Origin: Pinus tabuliformis
Lineage: Eukaryota > Streptophyta > Pinopsida > Pinales > Pinaceae
Length of the DNA stretch: 64,000 bases
Direction of reading: 5' to 3'
Assembly: GCA_031772625.1 (NCBI GenBank)
Contig: CM062815.1
Coordinates: 121,443,977 to 121,507,976, forward strand
This document shows, piece after piece, positions 43,627 to 53,072 of this stretch; position 1 is the stretch's first letter; each line of letters starts with the position of its first letter. The notes under the pieces were generated by a model, which saw only the letters and a program-made list of their open reading frames with translations, had not been told where the DNA came from and did no database searches. Both the position numbers and the translations under genes were made by a program.

Positions 43627-43848
43627 GATGTGATTTTAGCAAAAAACCCTTCTCCATAAACTTGATATGGATCACAAAAACCTAAATTCAATAATTCCTA
43701 AGCATCATTCCAAAAAAACCATTTTAAATCATTTTTTTACAATGAAAATAAGGAAAGTGTCAGAAACATAAAAACACAAAACATTGTTGAATTTAGGTTT
43801 CTTGATCCATTTCAAGTATTGAGAAGATTTTTCGGCGTAAATCACATC
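43627..43848. repeat. Inverted repeat, MITE-like
   Basis: The arms are 43627-43691 and 43787-43848 (about 63 bp each, imperfect), with about 95 bases between. They share sequence with the fold-back at 43527-43602 (GATGTGATTTT and CTTCTC), so both derive from one repeat family. No target duplication was recognised. Confidence 0.7.
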
Positions 43849-44007
43849 TTACACTCTTCATCTCCAATATCAATTAATTATAAATTAAAATAACAATTTT
43901 TAAAAAACATATAAATTAATTAAAATAATATATACATTAAGTGATAAATTAAACCAAAAACTACTTCAAAATGGAGTTGTCTTTAGTGCGACTTTTTGGA
44001 CTTTAAG

Positions 44008-44803
44008 TGTTGGAATCTGGCGAAAAAAATTGAGGTGAAATCTTGATTTGTGTTATTTAAATGATTTGTTAACTGTATATACGGATTCAGCACCCTAAAA
44101 AACCCATAGGGCACTTCGATTGTGCAGGGGTGATCCAGATTTAAACAGGAACGCAACAAATTACAGAGATAACCATATACACTAAGATGCAACGGAAATA
44201 ATACTTCATTTCATTAATGGAAAATACTGACATATGTTTACAAACAGAAATGGCAATAAACTAGCTAGGGCGATGGTAGCTTATCTCTGAGAAGAGATGT
44301 GATGGCTACATGCCTCTGAACTGTTCTGAACTCTATTACAATGAGGTTCGAAGGCCTATTTATTGTTGAGAAACACTGGAAAACCCTTCACATACCGAAA
44401 CCTAACCCTAGAAGATGAAACGCCAAATTGTGGGCCCCGTTTGGGTAAATTGGTACATCAATTTCCCGGGGTCGTAACTTTGGCATACGATCTCCGTTTG
44501 ACGCGTACGATAGCTCGTTAGAAAGATCTATCCGAGTACTACCACTTTGGGAGGCAATATGGGGCTCGGTCGCCCCAGAATTCCAAAAAAACGTCGTTTA
44601 GGGCCTCAAAACGGCTCCGGAAGTTCAGGACCCGAAAAACTGCTAAAAATAGTAAACTGTGCTACAATTAAGGAAACTGAAAATGTTGAGAAAGACAATG
44701 GTGGGGGTCCAGGTGGACCTGGCAGGTGGCCACCAATATCCACCTGGATCAAGGGGTTACCCATCAAAATTGTGATTTCAATAAATTCTTGCCAGATTTA
44801 ACA
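44008..44803 (-). repeat. Probable solo LTR about 500 bp upstream of GPT
   Basis: The segment starts TGTTGGAATCTGGCG and ends TTGCCAGATTTAACA, i.e. TG...CA with related inverted ends. On the minus strand it has LTR-like signals, including AATAAATAGGCC (TATA-like) near 44360. No primer site, coding region or clear 5-bp target duplication was found (flanks TTAAG and GAAAT differ), so the boundaries are tentative. Confidence 0.4.
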
Positions 44804-45064
44804 GAAATTAAACTCAAAAAACGAAAACTCCACAATTTTTTTTTCCAATAAATCACCCTAAACTTCAAAATAATATATAAACTTAACTCATAACTCAAAA
44901 TAATATATAAACTTAACTCATAACTCAGACATAAAAACATAAAACTGATTATCTAATACCACTGGTCAAAAGATTTATGTATAAGTTAAGGTTATATATT
45001 TCAGAATATCAAATAGTCAAAATAATATATAACTTTTAACACATTCAAAATTATCTTCTCCATA

Positions 45065-45299
45065 GCGGAGCTTAAATTTTTTACATATATAATTACAGAG
45101 TGAAAGAAACGCAGTGTGGAATTATGAGGCAGGATATTTCGCGGTATATACATGTTTAGATCTTTTACAAAATCCACCGGAAGCGCCGATGGTCTCTGTA
45201 CACTGGAATTGAAGAGGGACGATCCGCTGCAAAGCGCAGGGAGTTAAATTTCAATATATACAGAGATCCGAAGAAGTCAAAATCGACGAATCTGAGAGG
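45065..45299 (+). promoter_or_regulatory. ALG7: Upstream region and 5' UTR of GPT
   Basis: The sequence directly upstream of the start codon is less AT-rich than the spacer. It contains TATA-like motifs at about 45147 (GTATATAC) and 45256 (AATATATAC). The transcription start cannot be placed from sequence alone. The start codon context is GAGAGGATGGGT, a good plant context (G at +4, purine at -3). Confidence 0.4.
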
Positions 45300-45646
45300 A
45301 TGGGTGATTTAAGGAAGAGATCCGTTTCTACTACTGCAAAATCCGCCATTGCAGAGGTTACACAATCCAGTTTATCCTCAGATGGAGGTCCACGAATTCA
45401 ACCCAAATACAAACAGATACTGGCTATTGGGTTGCTCTGCGTCTGCCCATATTTATATATGCTGTTTTATCATTATAACGTAGATGACGAGTTGAAAAAA
45501 TCTATTCTAATCAACATGGTGATGAGCATTGGAGCATTTTTCGCTACAGTTTTTATTATCCCAGTGGCTTCCAAGTACGTCCTCAGGAGAAACATGTTTG
45601 GATATGATATCAATAAGAAGGGTTCTCCTCAGGGCTCCATAAAAGT
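45300..45646 (+). CDS. ALG7: GPT/ALG7, exon 1 (UDP-GlcNAc:dolichyl-phosphate GlcNAc-1-P transferase)
   Basis: This is the only host gene recognised. The enzyme (DPAGT1 in animals) sits in the ER membrane and adds GlcNAc-1-phosphate to dolichyl phosphate, the first step of N-glycan precursor synthesis. The exon encodes about 116 residues: a hydrophilic Ser/Thr-rich head (1-35), a first membrane segment (about 38-58, ending PYLYMLFYHY), DDELKKSILINMVMS, a second membrane segment (about 70-92) and RRNMFGYDINKKG. The last motif corresponds to the conserved FGYDINKKGTP of plant GPT. A splice donor GTAAGT follows at 45647, in phase 2 of the Val codon after S-I-K. The expected continuation (P-E-S-L-G) was not found in the window. 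No stop or frameshift is seen. Confidence 0.85.
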
Positions 45647-45659
45647 GTAAGTTTTTATT

Positions 45660-47867
45660 TTTGAGGTTGATTATTTCCACTGAAATTATTATCGATGATT
45701 TTGGGGTTTTAAAGCTGTTTTGTCTTCATGTTTATGTTGGTTTGAAGTGGTTTTGTTTTCAACATTTGTACACCGTACCTGCAACATGTTGATCACGAGT
45801 TCGATTCTTGTTAGCTCGTCATATTAAGCCCAATTCCAGTGGGGAGTGTTCCCTACTTGTGTAGCAATCTTAAAAAAGTAGGCTAATTTTAGATATGCGT
45901 TTACATAACATAAGTTCAATGTAGTATACTTGGGGATACTATCTCAGGTTACTGGACTGCCATGTTTAAATCATAAATGGATAGAACATGATGATAGAAA
46001 ATTTATAATCGGCCAGTGTGGGCCTCCCAAGCCACGGTGACATTGTGAGCGTCTAATATGTATGGAGTTGTGTTTGAGCCCCTCGCTTCACTGGCTAAAA
46101 ATCAAAATTAAATTCAGCTGGTTTCCATTCCTTTAAGTTAGTTCAACTTGTCTGGCGAACTACCTCCCTTTTCCCAAATCAACCACAATCTCCTACTTTT
46201 AGGCTTAGCTTTTGTTGCATGTCACAGACCCATCGACTGTATTTGTATAAGATACGCCAGGAGGAATAGGAATATAAATGATCGTAATATACTTGCATTC
46301 CGAGTTGATTTTCTCTTTTGTTGTGGGTTTTCTTAATAATATCAGAAATATCATGCATTGATCATGCCACAGGTGCTGATTTGGTCGTATGTTTCTCATT
46401 TCATTGACATTGATGCTGAAATGCATTTAAATGCTTGGTAGGAAAAATGCAGATATGCATTCAGACTTGAAAATTTCACTGCAGGTCTAAATTTGGAGGA
46501 AACCTTTTCTTTGGGTGGAGATTGAAAATTTACTCATATTATATCACAAATTATTTAGAGCACGAAACATGGCCACCATCAAATCTATTCAGTACATTTA
46601 TGTTCAAATCCAATATAGCACAAATGTAGCAGCAATGGATGTCTCCTCATAGGCAACATATTTGACTACTGAATGTATCAATTTGATCAGGATTCAGTAA
46701 GTTTATCAACATATTCTGATATAGATTAATGCCTTGAACACACAAAACGGCATTCAATGTCTATTGGTAAAGAGCTTGTTCAACCATTATGACTTATGCG
46801 ACACAACATCCAAGGTCAGAGTTGCATCAGAGAAATTACTTAAAATTCAATGCATATAAATGATTTGTTATCATTGATCAGACTCCTCAGGTGTCGCAGA
46901 TGGTCGTGGTTGTGAGTTCACATGTGTCAACATCTCAGTGCCCCAATGGAATGGAAACAATATTGTTGAAATTTCTCAAACCATGGTAAGCAGATTCTGC
47001 ATTCAAAGAATAATTAAACCCTAGATAACTTTAAATCAAAACTGAAATATATGGAAACTTTAATCTCTGAATTGTTGGAAACACTAACAGAAAATACATG
47101 GATAACAAAGCTCTCTAGTCTGCATCACTGCTTTATTAAATCTGGAAAACAGTAAACTCTAGTGCTATAGCCTTAAAACATAAACTCACTAAACATCTCA
47201 ATGGTGCGCCATGTATTCTTTTATAGAGAAGGAATCACAACTAAGGTTTACAATCACAAACCCTAAATCAGTTTGCTCTAGGTTAGGCAAGAAACCCTAA
47301 TCCTAACACCCTAATTCTGGCCTAGATTACTGTGCTCAGCTGGGATGTGAGAATACCTAGGTTAGTGCACTTTCATGGATATAATTATACTCACAAAGAA
47401 CTGTACCATAGGCAACCCTTTTCACATGCAAAGTTCTTAGATTCTAAGTAGGAAATATAACTCATTATAAAAATAGAACTAAACTGAAAGCCAAAACTAA
47501 AACTGCTTAAGTTTGGGACAAAAGTGAATTGAGTTTAATGGAAGGTAGCAAAACTGGAAATACACTAAGATTGGTTCATGCATTCTTAGCATACATGTGT
47601 GATCCATATTGGATCATTATATTGTTTGTCATCCATCTTGATGCTTTCAAGGTGGAAAAATCAGAGAAATCAGATTACAGGAGCAATTTTAGTTGCGCGA
47701 CCCAGTTTGGAGAATTGGGGTCAATTTGAGGCCTTAAATGATGTTTTCTTGGGGGAGGGGAGGCGGAGGGGCTTGGGGGTAAAACTTTGTTGCTTAAGCA
47801 TATCACCCCTTAGTGATATTCTACACTCGAAGACCTTTCCAAGAGTGCAAGAATCTTGTCAATTATT
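45660..47867. other. Intronic stretch without genes
   Basis: No protein motif is visible. GAGTTCGATTCTTG at about 45803 matches a Pol III B box, and TTGTGTTTGAGCCCC at about 46066 is a weaker one, so old SINEs are possible. From about 46963 (TGTTGAAATTTCTC) to about 47560 the minus strand looks LTR-like (TATA-type TATAAAAGAATAC near 47222), but the far end could not be fixed. Confidence 0.4.
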
Positions 47868-48215
47868 GTTTGTACCAATGTTGCACAAAGCGCGATCGGG
47901 ATTTAATCGGCGCCGGGAAAAAAGCGTTTGGCACAAAAATATTCATTTTTTTTTTCATTTTTTTTCAATTTTTTTAATATCTAAACCATCTACAACATAA
48001 AATAAATACATTGACACATAAATATGATAAAAAAACTAATATATAAGATGTTTAATATCATTTCTAGCGCTAAAATCACACATAACATTGAATCATGTCC
48101 TGAATAGTAAGTCCTGACTCTTGAGTCCCAACTCAGCCTCAAAATATCAACAAAAAATATGATAATGTATCTCATCATGTCATAATGTCATATACAATAA
48201 AATGAAAGTCTAATC

Positions 48216-48416
48216 CTATTGATTTCCTCTGCCCCTCTTGCGAGAAAATGCCACAGCTTTCCCTTTCCCTCTAGATGTAGATGCTGGTGCCCGTGCAGGT
48301 GGAAATGGCAGTGGAGTCTGATGTGCTCTAGACGTTGAAGAACTAGAAGTAGGAGCTATAGGAGGTAGACCACGTCCTCTACTGGTGGCAGGGGTAGCCC
48401 GGGCAGGTGGTGTCAC
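48216..48416 (-). pseudogene. Short basic ORF inside hAT-1
   Basis: This 66-codon frame, rich in P, S, T, A and R (for example ARAPASTSRGKGKAVAFSRK), is the only peptide in hAT-1. Its composition would fit the disordered, basic N-terminus of a hAT transposase before the BED finger, but no cysteine/histidine finger follows and no specific motif identifies it. It is probably a relic of the parent transposase, or chance. Confidence 0.3.
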
Positions 48417-48774
48417 CTAGAAACATTACAATCTCCCAATCCTGAAATCCTGAAAAACTGATAAGTCTGCTGAATTTTAAATGAAATCTAAAATTCTACT
48501 TTCTCCATATGAAATCCAATGAGGCTGAAACCACTCTCAAACATCCTGAGTCATTTCATGATAATGTTAAAAATTTAAGTAAAAGGATGAAAATGAAGTT
48601 TAAGGAGAATGTCACTTTTACTTTAAGAATTTAACATTACCATGAATAGCATATCCATACTAGGGCCTAGACTTGATCATTAAGCTACCCCACTCAAAAA
48701 TTATTTGTTTCTTTCAAAAAACATTGCATGAAAAAACCCAAAAAAAGTTATAAAACTATGTTGTCCTGAGCCCC

Positions 48775-48965
48775 CACGATTTTTTCGTTAAAAATCGCGT
48801 TTTTTTCGAAAAAATCGCGATTTTTTGAAAAAAGCGCGATTTTTTCAGTAAAAATCGGCAAAAAAAAAGTAGGCGATTTTTTCGTATAAAAATCGCGATT
48901 TAAGCGGGAAAGGGAAAAAATCGCGATTTTCCGATAAAATCGTGATTTTATCGCGATTTTAACAA
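48775..48965. repeat. Palindromic AAATCGCGATTT array in hAT-1
   Basis: About ten variants of the self-complementary motif AAAATCGCGATTTT, some degenerate, occur within 190 bases next to the right terminus. They can pair with one another and with the terminal repeat. Confidence 0.85.
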
Positions 48966-48978
48966 CACTGGTTTGTAC

Positions 48979-49474
48979 GCAAACGTTATGCCTCTTGGAA
49001 GTTGACATATCGTGATTGACCACCATAATTTGAGAGGATGCCACGCCAGCCCCTGTTACTCATGGAAAAGGGGCTAGCACGTGGGCACTATGCAGAAAAC
49101 TCTAGAAGGGTTGAGTTGTAACTCATATTGAGGGTTGAGTGAGTGAAATTTAACCCCTAGTTGGCTATCGAGCTGTGTTATAACCATGCCACGAGGAGGA
49201 GAATGGGTTTGAGTCTATTCTAGTGCATTTTGTTCCATAGTATAACGAAGTAGTTGAGCTGGATAAAGAGAGAGCATAGTAGAGAGGGCTTTTGTTCTGT
49301 AGTAGCCCATTAGCAATAGGTCTTAGGTCTCACTCTGGATTTGTACCAATTCCACTCAGAGAGAGAGAGCACAACAACCTCACCTTCCATACGAGTTTTT
49401 TCATGAAAGGGTTTCCCATGTCATATCTTGGTGTTTTTGTGGTTTGTGAGTGATTGTTTTATCTGTTCACAAAG
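48979..49474. other. Unassigned stretch between hAT-1 and Gypsy-2
   Basis: No ORF with motifs is seen. A run of GAGA (about 49361-49372) and TATA-like sequence suggest it may itself be LTR-derived, but it has no match to the right-hand side of Gypsy-2, where homology only starts at about 58911. Confidence 0.4.
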
Positions 49475-50644
49475 TGGGCTAAACAAGTTAAGTTACATTT
49501 GCTGGTCATTGGAAATTTTTATATTTCATGTGTTGAACAAATTTCATGGTTTGAGGTAGTTTCTCATTGCTGTCATAACATTGATAAACTCTGAAATCTC
49601 TGAATTACTATTGCTGGTATAAATTGTCATAAATCTGAAATTGACTTATCTCATCTTGGTTGCCTAACTTTGCACTCTTTCATAAGTTCTAAGTCTTTGA
49701 TCTCGTGGCATCTAATTGGATAATTGTTATAATCCTAAGAAGTTTGGCATTTTAAGTTCATTGGTTATTTGGCATCTTGTGGAATATTGTTGAAGTTTAC
49801 ACTTGTATCTTTAAGCATTTGTCTTGTTTAAGGATTGTCATTTTAATTTTGTTAAGTACTTTTGCTATAAGAAGATTCTCACTAAGTACTTGAATAATTC
49901 TAACAATCTTAATTGAAGACAAATCTCACTCATAATTTCTTGCATAAGCATATTGGATTTATACTGAACTAATAACTTACCTCCTAGCATAAACTAGATT
50001 GATAGAAATATAGGGCAACCCTTCTTACTTGGCTTGAGGGGCCTCGACAACTCTTCATTGGTTAACACGCTAATCTTGCTGTCATTAGAGCTATAGTCTC
50101 TGCAGCGCCGGAGGCATCGGGTGATAAGAGCACAACAAAAAGTACTGTTAATTAGGCCCTAGCCTGCTTCCTGTTGGCCTCCTTCCCATAACTTACCTTG
50201 GAGCCCAACTTCAAAATAGTTGGGGAAGGTTACATTTAGACTAGGCATATAATAAAAATTACCCAAGATCACTGCATCTCACATAGGTCATATGGTTTGC
50301 ACATCATTTAGATTAGTCAATCATCTCAAGTAGCGGGTGTCCATCTGGTCGTTTTGTTCAAATTTACTATAAGCAAGAATTTGTGACTCCATTAAGGCAC
50401 TTGTCTCATACTCTAAGATCTAATTGAATTAATAACCTTGCTTAAATTCAGCCAACTGGCTAGGCCACTCATCCGTGTTTGCCAAACAAGTTGGTTTCCA
50501 ACTTGTTTTCCTTCATCTCATTCCATAAGGACTACCCCTCATAGCCTGTTGTTGGGAGACAAGTAGAACGAAGTGGGCGGGGATCAGAGGGACAACCCCC
50601 GTTCTGAACGTTGTCGCAACGCCTGTACAATTCGGGCGACAACA
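49475..50644 (+). repeat. 5' LTR of Gypsy-2 (3' part)
   Basis: It matches 58911-60084 closely over about 1.17 kb. To the left of 49475 the homology stops abruptly, whereas the right copy seems to continue upstream (TATA-like CTATAAATTAGAG at about 56930). The left copy is therefore likely truncated or recombined. Confidence 0.85.
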
Positions 50645-51040
50645 TTTTCTGGCACTGTTGTCGGGGACAAGTTTGTCTTGTTGCCGGGGTTAACGACATT
50701 ATCATTATTGTTCTCTTATTTTTCCATTTAGCCTGTCAAGCAACACAACATTTTCTGGCCCCGTTGCCGGGGACTAGTTTGCTCGTTGCCGGGGTTTACG
50801 ACAATCTTCCTATCCTACAATCCTTCATTTCTCTATCATTTCATTAGCTCGTTAAGCGGCACAATATTTTTTGGCGCCAATGCCGGGGACAAGTTTGTCT
50901 TTTTCCCAAGGAAAAATCGCAATTTTATTCATAATGAACAAAATTACATATTGTAGATGCTAGAAAGCATATGCGTAAAACAACAAATCCTGGTATCCAA
51001 GATCAATAACAACTCATCAAAGAGTTAACACAAAACTACT

Positions 51041-52140
51041 CTATCTACCTTTCTTCTTTTCCACTTTCCTCCAACCATTAGAGTTGGGAGTGGAAGATAT
51101 AATAGTCATTTGAGTCTCTTTTACATTTACAAGAATTTCTTTATCAGAATCTGAACTTTTTGATGCATGAATTCTTTTGGTACCACTAACTTCTTTTTCA
51201 GATGGGATTTTCTCTATCTGCTGCTGCTGAACAGAAGGCATTGGAACTATTGAAGAATTATGTTCAACATTGCTCTTCTGCATGGATTCCTAGGATTTCT
51301 GGACATTATTGTTTGAGGTTTTTTCTGGGATTTCTGCATCCTCTGCTTCGACTTCCTGGGATTTTGAAAACTGCCAACCTTTTGGCTTTGGAGCTTGTTT
51401 TTGCTTGTGTACACACTTTTGAAGATGACCAATTTGTAAACATATACGGCAGCGGAATGTTGTATTCTCGTAATCAAGATGTTGGGACCACAGTAGATTG
51501 TTGTGTAACAAAATAATTCTATCAGGTAAACCTTTACTGAGGTCTACCTCTACGCAGATTCTGGCAAAAGTGAAAATGCCTTTTGAGACTCTATATGCAT
51601 CCACTTTTAGGAACTTCCCCAAGGAATTCCCTATTCCTTCTAATACTAAGTGATGCCAAAAATGTAGGGGAAGGTTATGTAACTGGACCCATATTGACAT
51701 TTTGGAGACCACCATGGTATTTGCATCAAATCCCAAGAACCAAGGTATCAAGAAGAGACCCGCATTGCCCCAAAACCATGGTCCCTTGTTTAACACATAT
51801 TCCAGATCTGTTGTTGTGTCAAACTTTACAATAAAAAAACCTTTAGAACATAGGTGAATTTCATAGTTTTCTGTCCAGGTAGAGAAAATCCATTGATGTA
51901 GGCTCTCCGATTTGGGCCAAAATCCATTGAATCTGCAGATTATTGCTCTTGTATGGAAATCAGAGTATGTTCATTTACCTCTGGCAAGTTGATTGTCAAT
52001 GCCGGTACCTGGTTCATCTGCTCCACAATATAGGGACCAGGAAGATTGGGACATTGTTCTGTGTTTTTTTTCTTTGGTTTTGTCTTCCCTTTAACTGCAT
52101 CCTTGAAGGAAGCTGGGCCTTTGGAACTAGATCTAGGACA
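51041..52140 (-). pseudogene. LINE-2 ORF1: linker, DUF4283, CCHC knuckle and C-terminus
   Basis: This part follows the ubiquitin domain. It contains a basic linker (SSSKGPASFKDAVKGKTKPK), then after a frame change near 51940 a DUF4283-like domain (AIICRFNGFWPKSESLHQWI, CSKGFFIVKFDTTTDLEYVL, NKGPWFWGNAGLFLIPW, ARICVEVDLSKGLPDRIILL). A Cys-rich knuckle, FRCRICLQIGHLQKCV, follows (CX2CX4HX4C at about 51410-51450). A TAG at 51290 (probably CAG) separates the tail, which ends GWRKVEKKKGR at 51041, a usual plant LINE ORF1 ending. The order equals ORF1 of LINE-1 plus an N-terminal extension. Confidence 0.85.
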
Positions 52141-52368
52141 ACCTCCAAGAAGTCGCATGTTTAGGATGATGGTTGAATCAGGTACAAAGGCGTAGTCCTG
52201 CAACTTGTATCCCTCTTGTAGAGATTTCCTTGTATAAATGAAATTTGGGAGTCTTACTGGAATACCCAGCTGTTCTTTAATCTTTTGCTTCAAATCTTGT
52301 ACCCGGTCCCAGATCCAAACCCTCATACACACTGATTTCCCACTCAATGTTTTAATAAAAATTTAGAT
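52141..52368 (-). pseudogene. Ubiquitin-like domain at the N-terminus of LINE-2 ORF1
   Basis: Translated from 52368, the 76 codons align with ubiquitin without any gap. Identical key positions include I3-F4, K6-T7-L8, G10-K11, D21, K27, K29-I30, G35-I36-P37, I44, K48, L50, G53, L56, D58-Y59, S65-T66, L69, R72-L73 and G75-G76. K33 is Gln, K63 is Pro, V70 is Asn and R74 is Leu. The first codon is ATC (for ATG) and the second is TAA (for CAA), so the start is destroyed in this copy. After Gly-Gly the chain continues directly into ORF1 (CPRSSSKGP), so a ubiquitin-fusion layout with a potential protease cleavage point is inferred. Confidence 0.85.
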
Positions 52369-52856
52369 CGAAGCAACTTCAATAAGATCTAGGGGTTGGC
52401 AACCCAGGGCCGTCCTCATATTGGTCTCATTCGGTAGATTTGCTACATCGAGCATCTTGGCGCGACAAGAATCCACTGCTACTTCTCCATAGATTAGATA
52501 CGAAACTTAGAAGCAGAATCGTTGTTTTATAGATCCAACGCCCAGATCTGGTAGTGAAGACAATGAGATAACCCATATGAGAGCTTAGATACTGCATTTA
52601 GATTAGGGAAGCCGGATCTGGAAATTAAACCTTCGTCGGAGGTCCCTCTCTCCAATTCGGTTGCCTGATGGATACCAACCACCATCACCTGTTTGGATCT
52701 GATCTCGATAGAACGAGAATTGCTACGTGAGGTGAAAAAAATTTGGATTCTGGTGGCAGCATAGCCCACACCGTGGAAGACCTTGATACGTCTCTTCAGA
52801 TCCATCGCAACCTCTTTTTTGTTCCATGATGGTGTTACCGCACCTCGAGCCAGCAC
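52369..52856 (-). other. Leader between the PABP fragment and ubiquitin-ORF1
   Basis: About 490 bases without domain motifs, probably the LINE 5' UTR. The ORF that starts in the PABP fragment runs open through part of it to 52527, but with no resemblance to PABP after about 52857. Confidence 0.5.
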
Positions 52857-53072
52857 CTCATGAGAGTGGTTGTAATTTACGTAGGCATAACTGAGGGGGT
52901 TCTTGCTGATCTGTTCTCTGCAGATGCGAATGGAGAGAACGAGGGCAATTTGATTGAAGATGTCGTAGCGCTGCCCTTCGGTGACGGTTGGATCCAGATC
53001 TCCCACATACAGAGAAGCATTCACTGCAACCGCCGCTGCATGCTGCTGAACGGGATTCACCATCTGCGCCAT
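52857..53072 (-). pseudogene. PABP: Poly(A)-binding protein 5' fragment (RRM1)
   Basis: PABP binds mRNA poly(A) tails through four RRM domains. Starting at ATG 53072 the fragment reads [18 protein letters not shown] and then RRM1: [17 protein letters not shown] with RNP2 (LYVGDL, residues 21-26), [20 protein letters not shown] with RNP1 (residues about 60-67) and YNHSHE. The similarity ends there, at about residue 72, within RRM1. No intron is present. The fragment includes the start codon and about 15 bases of 5' UTR and lies at the very 5' end of the LINE-2 insert, in the same orientation. It is a captured mRNA piece, not a working gene. Confidence 0.85.

Larger units (their letters stand above)
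41959..45064. other. AT-rich spacer upstream of the GPT gene
   Basis: No host gene is visible. The stretch holds tandem and inverted repeats, a (TA)n run, a small LINE-like protein fragment and a probable solo LTR, each listed separately. A 34-bp duplication (around CAAAATAATATATAAACTTA) lies at about 44864-44930. Confidence 0.6.
47876..48970 (-). mobile_element. hAT-1: non-autonomous hAT-type DNA transposon
   Basis: The element is 1095 bp, flanked by a perfect 8-bp target duplication GTTTGTAC (47868-47875 and 48971-48978), the size made by hAT transposases. The left end is CAATGTTGCACAAAGCGCG and the right end, complemented, is CAGTGTTGTTAAAATCGCG. These are imperfect terminal inverted repeats of the CA(R)TGTTG type. 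Subterminal palindromic repeats (48775-48965) resemble transposase-binding arrays. No transposase catalytic core remains. Confidence 0.85.

Noticed and set aside
45780..46110. Pol III B-box-like motifs (GAGTTCGATTCTTG; TTGTGTTTGAGCCCC), possible SINEs
   Set aside because: No convincing A box at the right distance, no tail and no target duplication.
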